Below are positions 52,523-60,422 of a stretch of DNA of 64,000 nucleotides, in pieces. Every line of letters starts with the position of its first letter. The stretch's first letter is position 1. Source of the stretch: CALAED01 sp036378315 (GTDB lineage Bacteria > Actinomycetota > Actinomycetes > Streptosporangiales > Streptosporangiaceae). The DNA is taken from positions 1 to 64,000 of the forward strand of contig DASUWU010000071.1 in assembly GCA_036378315.1 (NCBI GenBank), read 5' to 3'. The translations under genes and the position numbers were made by a program. Below the pieces are notes generated by a model. That model was not told the origin of the DNA. It was given only the letters and a program-made list of their open reading frames with translations, and did not search any database.

Positions 52523-53347
52523 CTAGACCGTCGCGTCCCTGGTGGCGACGACGAAGATGCGGCGGAAGGGGAACACCGTGCCGTAGGGGCGGGGAGGATA
52601 GGCCTCGCGCAGGAGATCTCCGTACTCCTCGAGAAAGCGGGCCTTGGCGGCCGGGTCCGGCGCCAGCGCGGCGAGGACGGGGCGCAGCGCGGTGCCCTTG
52701 ACCCATTCCAGCACCGGATCGGCGCCCTGCAGCACCTGCGAGTACGTCGTCTCCCAGGCGTCGACCGGCCGGCAGCCGTGCGTCGCGAGCAGGTCGAGGT
52801 ACTCGTCGGGCGAGCTCACCGGCGTGCCGAACACCATGTCGCCGGCCTTGCCGCGGGGCAGATCGCCGAGCAGGCCACGCCAGCGCGGGGAGCCGCACAG
52901 CTCCCGCAGCGTGCTGTGGCTGGGTCCTTCGAAGTTCCCGGGCACCTGGAACGCCAGCCACCCGCGCGGGCTGAGCGCCTTGATCCACGCCGGCAGCAGC
53001 TCACGGTGCCTGGGCACCCACTGCAACGCCGCGTTCGAGACGATCACGTCGACGGGCCGGTCAGGGGCCCACTGAGCGATGTCGCCCACTGTGAACCGCA
53101 GCCCGGGCACCGCCCGGCGCTGAGCCACCGCGATCATGTCCGGCGAGCTGTCGATGCCCTCGATGCGGGCGGCCGGCCAGCGGTCGGCCAGCGTGGCGGT
53201 GAGCTCGCCGCTCCCGCAGCCGAGGTCCACCACGTGCACGGGGTCGCCCGCTCCCACCCTGGACAGCAGCTCGAAGAAGGGACGGCTCCGGTGGTCGCTG
53301 AACAGACCGTACTGCTCCGGGTCCCAGCGTGGCGCATCTCTTGACAT
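52523..53347 (-). CDS. tam: trans-aconitate 2-methyltransferase-like enzyme
   Basis: A 274-aa SAM methyltransferase: start RWDPEQYGLFSDHRSRPFFELL, motif I VVDLGCGSGELTATLA, IEGIDSSPDMIAVAQ, DVIVSNAALQWVPRH, then GWLAFQVPGNFEGPSH, all typical of Tam. Known Tam enzymes methylate trans-aconitate, an inhibitor of aconitase. The frame is open far upstream antisense to other genes; the ATG at 53347 is the only plausible start and lies inside a MarR-type operator. Divergent from the MarR gene. Confidence 0.88.
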   Translation of the reverse strand: MSRDAPRWDPEQYGLFSDHRSRPFFELLSRVGAGDPVHVVDLGCGSGELTATLADRWPAARIEGIDSSPDMIAVAQRRAVPGLRFTVGDIAQWAPDRPVDVIVSNAALQWVPRHRELLPAWIKALSPRGWLAFQVPGNFEGPSHSTLRELCGSPRWRGLLGDLPRGKAGDMVFGTPVSSPDEYLDLLATHGCRPVDAWETTYSQVLQGADPVLEWVKGTALRPVLAALAPDPAAKARFLEEYGDLLREAYPPRPYGTVFPFRRIFVVATRDATV

Positions 53348-53352
53348 CAAGA
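53339..53352. promoter_or_regulatory. MarR-type operator 1
   Basis: TCTTGACATCAAGA: arms TCTTGA/TCAAGA around a 2-bp centre, overlapping the start codon of the tam-like gene. A near-identical site lies at 53392-53405. Confidence 0.65.
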
Positions 53353-53391
53353 AACATGGTGTCGCAGCAGGCCAGAGGATGTCAACCAGTA

Positions 53392-53405
53392 TCTCGATGT
53401 CAAGA
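53392..53405. promoter_or_regulatory. MarR-type operator 2
   Basis: TCTCGATGTCAAGA differs by one base from the reverse complement of operator 1 and ends 18 bp before the MarR start. Two copies in the divergent gap suggest repression of both genes by the MarR protein. Confidence 0.65.
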
Positions 53406-53422
53406 CAGGTACGCTGTGGCAT

Positions 53423-53944
53423 GTGGAGGATGAGGTCGATCGGCTGGTGGCCGCCTGGCGCAAGGAGCGGCCGGATCTCGACGTCGAGCCCCTGCACGTC
53501 CTCAGCCGAGTGTCCAGGCTCGCGCGGCACCTCGACCGGGCCCGGCGTTCCGTCTTCGCCGCGCACGACCTCGAGTCGTGGGAGTTCGACGTCCTCACCG
53601 CGCTGCGCCGCGCCGGCGCGCCGTACCAGCTGAGCCCCGGCCGGCTGCTGCGAGCCACCTTGGTCACGTCCGGCACGATGACCAACCGCATCGACCGGCT
53701 GGAGGCCGCCGGGCTGGTCGGGCGGCATCCCGACCCGCAGGACAAGCGCGGCGTCCAGGTCCGGCTGACCGAGGCGGGCCGGGCCAGGGTGGACGCCGCG
53801 TTCGCCGATCTGCTCGAACGCGAACGCCGGTTGCTCGGCGGCCTCAGCGGCGTCGACCGCGATCATCTCGCCGGGCTGCTGCGCACCCTCCTCGTCCCGT
53901 TCGACGCCCCCCGTTCGGGCCAGCCCTCCAAGCGTCCCCGCTAA
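53423..53944 (+). CDS. MarR family regulator
   Basis: A 173-aa winged-helix protein: DLESWEFDVLTALRRAGAPYQLSPGRLLRATLVTSGTMTNRIDRLEAAGLVGRHPDPQDKRGVQVRLTEAG, with the DKR wing. It is divergent from the tam-like gene, with two palindromes between them. The start is the GTG at 53423; no clear ribosome site precedes it, so the mRNA may be leaderless. It ends 4 bp inside the convergent ABC-F gene. Confidence 0.9.
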   Translation: MEDEVDRLVAAWRKERPDLDVEPLHVLSRVSRLARHLDRARRSVFAAHDLESWEFDVLTALRRAGAPYQLSPGRLLRATLVTSGTMTNRIDRLEAAGLVGRHPDPQDKRGVQVRLTEAGRARVDAAFADLLERERRLLGGLSGVDRDHLAGLLRTLLVPFDAPRSGQPSKRPR

Positions 53945-55704
53945 GCGTCGAGGTCGGCGGCGAGGAGCAGCCATTCCTCTTCCGCCCTGGCGCGTTCCGC
54001 GTCGACGGACGTGAGCTCGTCGCCCAGTTCGAGCAGCTTCTGGTAGTCGGCGGCGTGCGCGGCCAGCTCGGCGTGCAGCTCGGCGGCCCGGCCCGCCAGC
54101 TTCTCGATGCGCCGTTCCAGGCGGTCGAGCTCCTTGCGCGCGCGCCATTCCTGGCCGCCGCCCCGCCCGCGCTGGACCGCCGCGCCGGGCGAAGGCGCGC
54201 TCTGACCCGTGCCGACCCGCGCCGCGGCGCGCCTGGACAGGTACTCGTCGACCCCGCCGGGCAGCATCGACACCCGCCCGTCCCCGAGCAGCGCGACGAC
54301 GTGGTCGGTGACCCGTTCGAGGAAGTAGCGGTCGTGGCTGACCACCACCAGGGTGCCGGCCCAGCCGTCGAGCAGGTCCTCGAGCTCGGTGAGCGTCTCG
54401 ATGTCGAGGTCGTTGGTCGGCTCGTCGAGCAGCAGGACGTTCGGCTCGTCCATCAACAGGCGCAGCAGCTGCAGCCGGCGGCGCTCGCCGCCGGACAGGT
54501 CGCCCACCGGCGTCCACTGGGCGTCGCCGGGGAATCCGAGCCGTTCGAGTAGCTGGCCGGCCGTCCACTCCCGCTTGCCGACGGTGACCCGGCGCCTGAT
54601 CTCCTCGACCGATTCGAGGACCCGGCGGGACGGATCGAGGTCGGTCAGCTCCTGTGACAGCTGGGCGGGGCGGACCGTCCTGCCGCGGACGATCCGGCCT
54701 GACACGGGGGTCGCCGCGCCGGTGAGCAGCCTGAGCAGCGTGGTCTTGCCGCTGCCGTTCCTGCCGAGCACGCCGACGCGCTCGCCGGGGCCGAGCCGCC
54801 AGGTCATCCGGTCGAAGAGGGTCTGGCCGCCGGCGGCGGCCGTGACGTCTTCGAGCTCGTAGACCGTCTTGCCGAGCCGCGCCGCCGCGAAGCGGGTGAG
54901 CTCGACCTCGTCGCGCAGCGGCGGCACGTCGGCGATCAGCGCCTGCGCCGCCTCCACCCGGAACTTCGGTTTGGACGTGCGGGCCTGCGGGCCGCGGCGC
55001 AGCCAGGCCAGCTCCTTGCGCAGCAGGTTCTGCCGCTTCTCCTCGGCCGAGGCGGCGATGCGTGCCCGCTCCGCCTTGGCCAGGGTGTAGGCCGAGTAGC
55101 CGCCCTCGTAGCGCTCGACTCGGCCGTCCACGACCTCCCACGTACGGCCGGTCACCTCGTCGAGGAACCAGCGGTCGTGGGTGACGACGACCAGCGCGGC
55201 CGCGCGTCCCTTCAGGTGGCGGGCCAGCCAGTCGACGGCCTCGATGTCCAGGTGGTTCGTGGGCTCGTCCAGGACCAGGACGTCGAAGTCGGGGACGAGG
55301 AGCCCGGCCAGCGCGGCGCGGCGGCGCTCGCCGCCGGACAGCGAACCGACCGGCGTGTCGAGGTCGACCTCGGCGAGGAGCCCGGCGAGGATGTCGCGGA
55401 TCCGCGCGTCGCCCGCCCACTCGTGCTCCGCCCGGTCGCCGAGCACGAGGGCACGTACGGCCAGTTCATCGGGGAACTCGTCCCGCTGGGCCAGGAGGCC
55501 GACCCGAAGGTCGCGGGTGTGGGTGACCCGGCCGGCGTCCGGCGGCATCCGCTTGGCCAGGATCGAGACCAGCGTGCTCTTGCCGTCGCCGTTGCGCCCC
55601 ACCACGCCGATCCGGTCCGCCTCGTCGACGCCGAGCGAAACGCCGGCGAGCAGCGGCTTCGGCCCGTACGACTTGGTGACATCGGCCAGGTTGATGAGGT
55701 TCAC
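53941..55704 (-). CDS. ABC-F family ATPase (Uup-like)
   Basis: A 587-aa soluble protein with two ABC cassettes and no membrane domain. First: VVGRNGDGKSTLVSIL, SLSGGERRRAAL, VLDEPTNHLD. Second: VLGRNGSGKTTLLRLL, DLSGGERRRLQLL, LLDEPTNDLD. The C-terminal coiled coil (KELDRLERRIEKLAGRAAELHAEL) matches Uup. Family members act on the ribosome or in DNA-related processes; antibiotic resistance is possible for the family but not indicated here. Located beside ispE, as in other actinobacteria. Confidence 0.93.
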   Translation of the reverse strand: MNLINLADVTKSYGPKPLLAGVSLGVDEADRIGVVGRNGDGKSTLVSILAKRMPPDAGRVTHTRDLRVGLLAQRDEFPDELAVRALVLGDRAEHEWAGDARIRDILAGLLAEVDLDTPVGSLSGGERRRAALAGLLVPDFDVLVLDEPTNHLDIEAVDWLARHLKGRAAALVVVTHDRWFLDEVTGRTWEVVDGRVERYEGGYSAYTLAKAERARIAASAEEKRQNLLRKELAWLRRGPQARTSKPKFRVEAAQALIADVPPLRDEVELTRFAAARLGKTVYELEDVTAAAGGQTLFDRMTWRLGPGERVGVLGRNGSGKTTLLRLLTGAATPVSGRIVRGRTVRPAQLSQELTDLDPSRRVLESVEEIRRRVTVGKREWTAGQLLERLGFPGDAQWTPVGDLSGGERRRLQLLRLLMDEPNVLLLDEPTNDLDIETLTELEDLLDGWAGTLVVVSHDRYFLERVTDHVVALLGDGRVSMLPGGVDEYLSRRAAARVGTGQSAPSPGAAVQRGRGGGQEWRARKELDRLERRIEKLAGRAAELHAELAAHAADYQKLLELGDELTSVDAERARAEEEWLLLAADLDA

Positions 55705-55789
55705 GAGGTGGCAGGCTCCGCTCCCGACGCGCGTTCGTCGGCCCAGAGACTACCCGCGGACCGGGACGAGGGCAGAAGGGTAAGGGGGT

Positions 55790-56704
55790 TCAGAGGAGCG
55801 TCGCGCCAGGGACGGGGCCGTAGGCGCGGATCACCGACCTGGCAACCCCACGGCCGGACAGCGTGGTCATCAGATCCACCGCCTGGTGCTCGGATTCGGC
55901 CAGGAAGGCGCAGGTCGGTCCGGATCCGGACACCAGCGCGCCGATCGCCCCGGCCTCCCGACCGGCGGCGAGGACGGCGCCGAGCGACGGCCGGAGCGTG
56001 AGCGCCGCCGGTTGCAGGTCGTTGCGCAGCTCCCTGCCGAGCGTCCTGACGTCCCCGGCCGCCAGCGCCGCCAGCAGCGCATCCGCCGCCCGCGGCGCCG
56101 CGACCCGCTCGCCGGCGGCGGCGCGCAGCCGGTCGCACTCGGCGTACACCTCGGCGGTGGACAGCCCGCCGTCGGCGATCGCGAACACCCAGTCGTACCG
56201 GCCCCTGGTGCGCACCCGCGACAGCCGCTCACCGCGGCCGAGCCCCATCGCGGTGCCGCCCATCAGGGCGAACGGCACGTCGCTGCCGAGGGCGGCGGCC
56301 AGCTCGAACAGCTCCGCCTCGCCAAGACCGGCGTTCCACAGCGCGTCGCAGGCCACGAGGGTGGCGGCCGCGTCGGCGCTGCCGCCGGCCATGCCGCCGG
56401 CGACGGGGATCGCCTTGTGGATCCGGATCCGCACGGCCGGCTCCACGCCGATACGGGCGGCCAGCATGGCGGCCGCCTGCGCGGCGAGGTTGTCGGGCCC
56501 CACCGGCACCTTGTCGAGGTCAACGCCGGATTCGCCCGCGACGATGACGCCGAGTTCGGGTGCGGGCGACACGGTCACCCCGTCGAACAGCGAGACGGCA
56601 TGGAAGACGTTCACCAGGTCGTGGTAGCCGTCATCGCGCGGTGGCCCCACGCTGAGCTGGAGGTTCACCTTGGCTGGCACGCGAACGTTGACGGCGGCGG
56701 TCAC
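55790..56704 (-). CDS. ispE: 4-diphosphocytidyl-2-C-methyl-D-erythritol kinase
   Basis: A 304-aa GHMP kinase of the MEP isoprenoid pathway. Seen: VRVPAKVNLQLSVGPPRDDGYHDLVNVFHAV, ATP loop IPVAGGMAGGSADAAATL, LGSDVPFALMGGTAMGLGRGE, and SGSGPTCAFL near the end. Complete. It follows rsmA, the usual actinobacterial order. Confidence 0.95.
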   Translation of the reverse strand: MTAAVNVRVPAKVNLQLSVGPPRDDGYHDLVNVFHAVSLFDGVTVSPAPELGVIVAGESGVDLDKVPVGPDNLAAQAAAMLAARIGVEPAVRIRIHKAIPVAGGMAGGSADAAATLVACDALWNAGLGEAELFELAAALGSDVPFALMGGTAMGLGRGERLSRVRTRGRYDWVFAIADGGLSTAEVYAECDRLRAAAGERVAAPRAADALLAALAAGDVRTLGRELRNDLQPAALTLRPSLGAVLAAGREAGAIGALVSGSGPTCAFLAESEHQAVDLMTTLSGRGVARSVIRAYGPVPGATLL

Positions 56705-56732
56705 GGTCCGACAGCGTACGGCAGCCGGTCAT

Positions 56733-56785
56733 GCGGCGCGGGGATCAGGGGCGGCGCGGGATCAAGGCGGCGCCGGCATCAGGGG
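56733..56785. repeat. 16-18-bp imperfect tandem repeat over the rsmA stop codon
   Basis: Units GCGGCGCGGGGATCAGGG (56733), GCGGCGCGGGATCAAG (56751) and GCGGCGCCGGCATCAGGG (56767). The third unit contains the rsmA stop, so the gene's last bases are repeated downstream towards ispE. Confidence 0.8.
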
Positions 56786-57675
56786 CGGTGGGCGGCGATG
56801 CGGGCGAAGGCGGTCACATCGAGCGATTCGCCGCGCGCCCCCGGGTCGACACCGGCGGCGCGCAGTGCGCGCTCGGCCGCGCCGGCCGAACCGGCCCAGC
56901 CGGCCAGCGCGGCCCGCAACGTCTTGCGCCGTTGCGCGAACGCCGCGTCCACGACCGCGAACACCTCTTCGCGGGAGGCGGTGGTCGGCGGTGGCTCGCG
57001 GCGGGTGAAGGCCACGAGGCCCGAGTCGACGTTCGGCACCGGCCAGAACACCGAACGGGCGACCTGACCGGCGCGGCGGGCGCCGGCGTACCACGCCAGC
57101 TTCACCGACGGCACCCCGTAGACCTTGCCGCCGGGCGTGGCGCTGAGCCGGTCGGCCACCTCGGCCTGCACCATGACCAGCCCGTGCCGGAGCGACGGCA
57201 GCGCCGCCAGCAGGTGCAGCACCACGGGCACCGCGACGTTGTAGGGCAGGTTGGCGACCAGGGCGGTCGGCGGCGGCCCCGGCACGGAGTCGAGATGCAG
57301 CGCGTCGGCCCGGACGACCTCGAGCCGGCCGGCGACGTCCGGCGCCCGCTCGGCCATGGTAGCGGGCAGCGCGGCGGCCAGTACCGGGTCGACCTCCACG
57401 GCCACCAGCCGCCGCACGGCCGGCAGCAGCGCGAGGGTGAGCGACCCGAGCCCGGGCCCGACCTCCACCACGACGTCGTCGGGCGCGGGCGCCGCGGTGC
57501 GCACGATCCGGCGTACGGTGTTCGCGTCGACGACGAAGTTCTGTCCGAGCGTCTTGGTCGGCCGGACGTCGAGGCGCCGCGCCAGTTCCCGTACGTCCGC
57601 GGCGCCGAGCAGCGCCCGCGCCTCTCTCGCGGCCGCCGCCGCGTCGCCAGGCCGCGCGTTCGTCACAGCCGTCAC
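56779..57675 (-). CDS. rsmA: 16S rRNA dimethyladenosine transferase
   Basis: A 298-aa KsgA-type enzyme dimethylating two adjacent adenines in helix 45 of 16S rRNA. Seen: KTLGQNFVVDANTVRRIV, VVEVGPGLGSLTLALL, catalytic NLPYNVAVPVVLHLL, and FWPVPNVDSGLVAF. The GTG at 57675 overlaps the tatD stop (GTGA); a GTG three codons later is possible. In many actinobacteria an rpfB gene separates tatD and rsmA; here there is none. Confidence 0.95.
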   Translation of the reverse strand: MTAVTNARPGDAAAAAREARALLGAADVRELARRLDVRPTKTLGQNFVVDANTVRRIVRTAAPAPDDVVVEVGPGLGSLTLALLPAVRRLVAVEVDPVLAAALPATMAERAPDVAGRLEVVRADALHLDSVPGPPPTALVANLPYNVAVPVVLHLLAALPSLRHGLVMVQAEVADRLSATPGGKVYGVPSVKLAWYAGARRAGQVARSVFWPVPNVDSGLVAFTRREPPPTTASREEVFAVVDAAFAQRRKTLRAALAGWAGSAGAAERALRAAGVDPGARGESLDVTAFARIAAHRP

Positions 57676-58502
57676 CAGGGCCCGAAAAGGCGCTCCCCCG
57701 TGGCGGCGATCGCGGCGCACAGGTCGGCCACGTCGACGCCCTTCACCTCGGCCATGCGGCGTACGGTCAGCGGGATGAGGTACGAGGCGTTCGGCTTGCC
57801 GCGGTGCGGCACCGGGGTGAGGAAGGGCGCGTCGGTCTCGACCAGCAGCAGTTCGAGCGGCGCGACCCGCAGCGCGTCCCTGAGCGGGTCGGCGTTCTTG
57901 AACGTCACGTTGCCGGCGAAGCTCATGACGTACCCCTTGGCCGCGCACTCCTCCGCCATGGCGGCGTCGCCGGAGAAGCAGTGGAAGACCACCTTGTCCG
58001 GCGGGCCCTCGTCGGCCAGGATGCGCAGCACGTCGTCATGCGCCTCGCGGTCGTGGATGACCAGCGTCTTGCCGCTGTGCTTGGCGATCTCGATGTGCGC
58101 GCGGAACGACCGCTGCTGGTCGGCGCGCGGCGCCCAGTCGCGGTAGTAGTCGAGCCCGGTCTCGCCGACGGCCCTGACCTGCGGCAGGTCGGCCATGATC
58201 GCGATGTCGTCGAGGACGGCGTCGGAGATGCCGGTCGTCTCGTTGGGGTGCACGGCGACCCCCGCGTACACGTCGCCGTGCTCGCGGGCGGCCTCCACCG
58301 CCCACGACGACGACGGCAGGTCGCACCCGATGGTCAGCAGCCGCCGGACGCCGACCGCGTGTGCCGCGGCCACCGCCCGCGGCACCGGGACGTTCAGCAG
58401 GTCGAGGTGGCAGTGGCTGTCGAAGACCTCGACCGGGAGCCGGTCGGGCAGCGGCGGGAAGCCCGCCCCCTGGGACCCGTCGAGGCCCACCATGCTGTTC
58501 AT
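57672..58502 (-). CDS. tatD: TatD family metal-dependent DNase
   Basis: A 276-aa TIM-barrel hydrolase. Metal ligands: FDSHCHLD, VHPNE, GETGLDYYRD, IHDREAHDD, HCFSGD and ETDAPFLTP, all intact. TatD proteins are 3'-5' exonucleases and also act in D-aminoacyl-tRNA or oxidative-damage clean-up in some species. ATG at 58502, following AAAGAAG. Between metG and rsmA. Confidence 0.93.
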   Translation of the reverse strand: MNSMVGLDGSQGAGFPPLPDRLPVEVFDSHCHLDLLNVPVPRAVAAAHAVGVRRLLTIGCDLPSSSWAVEAAREHGDVYAGVAVHPNETTGISDAVLDDIAIMADLPQVRAVGETGLDYYRDWAPRADQQRSFRAHIEIAKHSGKTLVIHDREAHDDVLRILADEGPPDKVVFHCFSGDAAMAEECAAKGYVMSFAGNVTFKNADPLRDALRVAPLELLLVETDAPFLTPVPHRGKPNASYLIPLTVRRMAEVKGVDVADLCAAIAATGERLFGPW

Positions 58503-58528
58503 GACATCTTCTTTCCCCCCGCGCCCGC

Positions 58529-60349
58529 TCAGGTGGCGGGGGCGGTGGACTCGAGGCGCGCCAGCTCCTCGTCCACCACCGACGGGTCGAGCTTGGCGAA
58601 CAGCGGCTTGGGGGCGGCCAGCGGCGTGCCCACCGCGATCGGCCGCGACTCCCAACGCGCGGCCGTGTCGGCCGGGCCGTAGGCCCCGGTGAGGATCGGA
58701 TAGTCGGCGTCGCCGCCCGGCTCGGAGACCGTCTCGAGCCTCGGCATTCCGCTCCACACGCCCCGGCCGCCCAGCATGTCGTACACCTTCTGGGATGAGC
58801 CCGGCAGGAACGGCGTCAGCAGCGACTTGGCGTCGTCGACGAGCTGCAACGCGACGTGCAGGACCGTCTTCATCCGCTCGGGATCGGAGGTGCGCAGCTT
58901 CCACGGCGCCTCCTCGGAGAGGTACTTGTTGGCCTCGGCGACCGTGCGCATCGCCTCCTGGACGGCGCTCTTGAACCGCGACCGCGCCAGCTCGGCGCCG
59001 ACGGTCTCGAATGCCCTGCGCGACTTTTCGAGCACCGCGTGATCGGCTCCGGTCAGCTCGCCGGCGGCCGGGATCTCGCCGATGTTCTTGGCGGCGAACG
59101 AGATCGACCGGTTGACCAGGTTGCCCCAGGTCGCGACGAGCTCGTCGTTGTTGCGGCGGACGAACTCGGCCCAGGTGAAGTCGGTGTCCTGGTTCTCGGG
59201 ACCGGCCACCGCCACGTAGTAGCGCAGCGCGTCGACGTCGTAGCGCTCGAGGAAGTCCCTGACGTAGATGACGACCTGGCGGGAGGAGGAGAACTTCTTG
59301 CCCTCCATGGTCAGGAACTCGCTCGAGACGACCTCGGTGGGCACGTTGAGCGCGCCGAGGCTGCCCGGCGTGCCGCCCTTGTCGCCTCGGCCGCTGTAGC
59401 CGAACAGCATGGCCGGCCAGATCTCGGCGTGGAAGACGATGTTGTCCTTGCCCATGAAGTAGTACGACTTGGCGTCCGGGTCCTGCCACCAGGCCCGCCA
59501 GGCGTCCGGGTCGCCGGAGCGGCGCGCCCACTCGATGGACGCCGACAGGTAGCCGACGACCGCGTCGAACCAGACGTAGATGCGCTTGTCCGGGCGGTCG
59601 CGCCAGCCGTCGAGCGGTACCGGCACCCCCCAGTCGAGGTCGCGGGTGTAGGCGCGCGGGCGCATGTCGTCGAGCAGGTTGAGCGCGAACTTCAGCACGT
59701 TGGGCCGCCACTCGCCCTGCTTGGACTGCAGGTAGGTGCCGAGCGTCTCGGTGAACGCCGGGAGGTCGAGCATGTAGTGCTCCTCCTCGACGAAGACCGG
59801 CGTCTCGCCGTTGATCCGCGACCGCGGGTTGATCAGGTCGATCGGGTCCAGCTGGTTGCCGCAGTTGTCGCACTGGTCGCCGCGCGCCCCGTCGTAGCCG
59901 CAGATCGGGCAGGTGCCCTCGATGTAGCGGTCGGGCAGGGTGCGGCCCGTGGACGGCGAGATCGCGCCCATCGTGGTCGTGGGGAAGACGTAGCCGTTCT
60001 TCAGCAGGCCGAGGAAGATCTCCTGCACGACCTCGTAGTGGTTGCGCGTGATCGTACGGGTGAACAGGTCGTACGACATGCCGAGGCCGAGCAGGTCCTC
60101 GGCGATGACCCTGTTGTAGCGGTCGGCGAGCTGGCGGGCGGTCACGCCCTCTTTGTCGGCCTGCACCTGGATCGGCGTGCCGTGCTCGTCGGTGCCGCTG
60201 ACCATCAGCACCCTGTTCCCGGCCATCCGCTGGTAGCGGCTGAACATGTCGCAGGGCAGCGCGAAACCCGAGACGTGTCCGATGTGCCTGGGCCCGTTGG
60301 CGTACGGCCAGGCGGGCGCGGTCAGGATGTGCCGGTTCGACGAGGACAT
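58529..60349 (-). CDS. metG: methionyl-tRNA synthetase
   Basis: A 606-aa class I synthetase. HIGH box in NGPRHIGHVSG, zinc knuckle CPICGYDGARGDQCDNCG, KMSKS-equivalent KKFSSS, and an anticodon-binding helical domain. There is no C-terminal tRNA-binding EMAP domain, as usual for actinobacteria. The ATG at 60349 starts the MSSSNRHILTAPAWPYANG sequence. Confidence 0.96.
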   Translation of the reverse strand: MSSSNRHILTAPAWPYANGPRHIGHVSGFALPCDMFSRYQRMAGNRVLMVSGTDEHGTPIQVQADKEGVTARQLADRYNRVIAEDLLGLGMSYDLFTRTITRNHYEVVQEIFLGLLKNGYVFPTTTMGAISPSTGRTLPDRYIEGTCPICGYDGARGDQCDNCGNQLDPIDLINPRSRINGETPVFVEEEHYMLDLPAFTETLGTYLQSKQGEWRPNVLKFALNLLDDMRPRAYTRDLDWGVPVPLDGWRDRPDKRIYVWFDAVVGYLSASIEWARRSGDPDAWRAWWQDPDAKSYYFMGKDNIVFHAEIWPAMLFGYSGRGDKGGTPGSLGALNVPTEVVSSEFLTMEGKKFSSSRQVVIYVRDFLERYDVDALRYYVAVAGPENQDTDFTWAEFVRRNNDELVATWGNLVNRSISFAAKNIGEIPAAGELTGADHAVLEKSRRAFETVGAELARSRFKSAVQEAMRTVAEANKYLSEEAPWKLRTSDPERMKTVLHVALQLVDDAKSLLTPFLPGSSQKVYDMLGGRGVWSGMPRLETVSEPGGDADYPILTGAYGPADTAARWESRPIAVGTPLAAPKPLFAKLDPSVVDEELARLESTAPAT

Positions 60350-60422
60350 GGCTCCAGCCTAGAGGGCCGGCCGCCCGTGCTCGCGCCATATGCCCGCCGG
60401 CCCGCGCGGGCGGCGGCGAAGG

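Noticed and set aside
52523..55420. 965-codon minus-strand open frame
   Set aside because: Only the last 274 codons are protein-like (tam-like enzyme); the rest is an out-of-frame shadow of the ABC-F gene and an antisense of the MarR gene.
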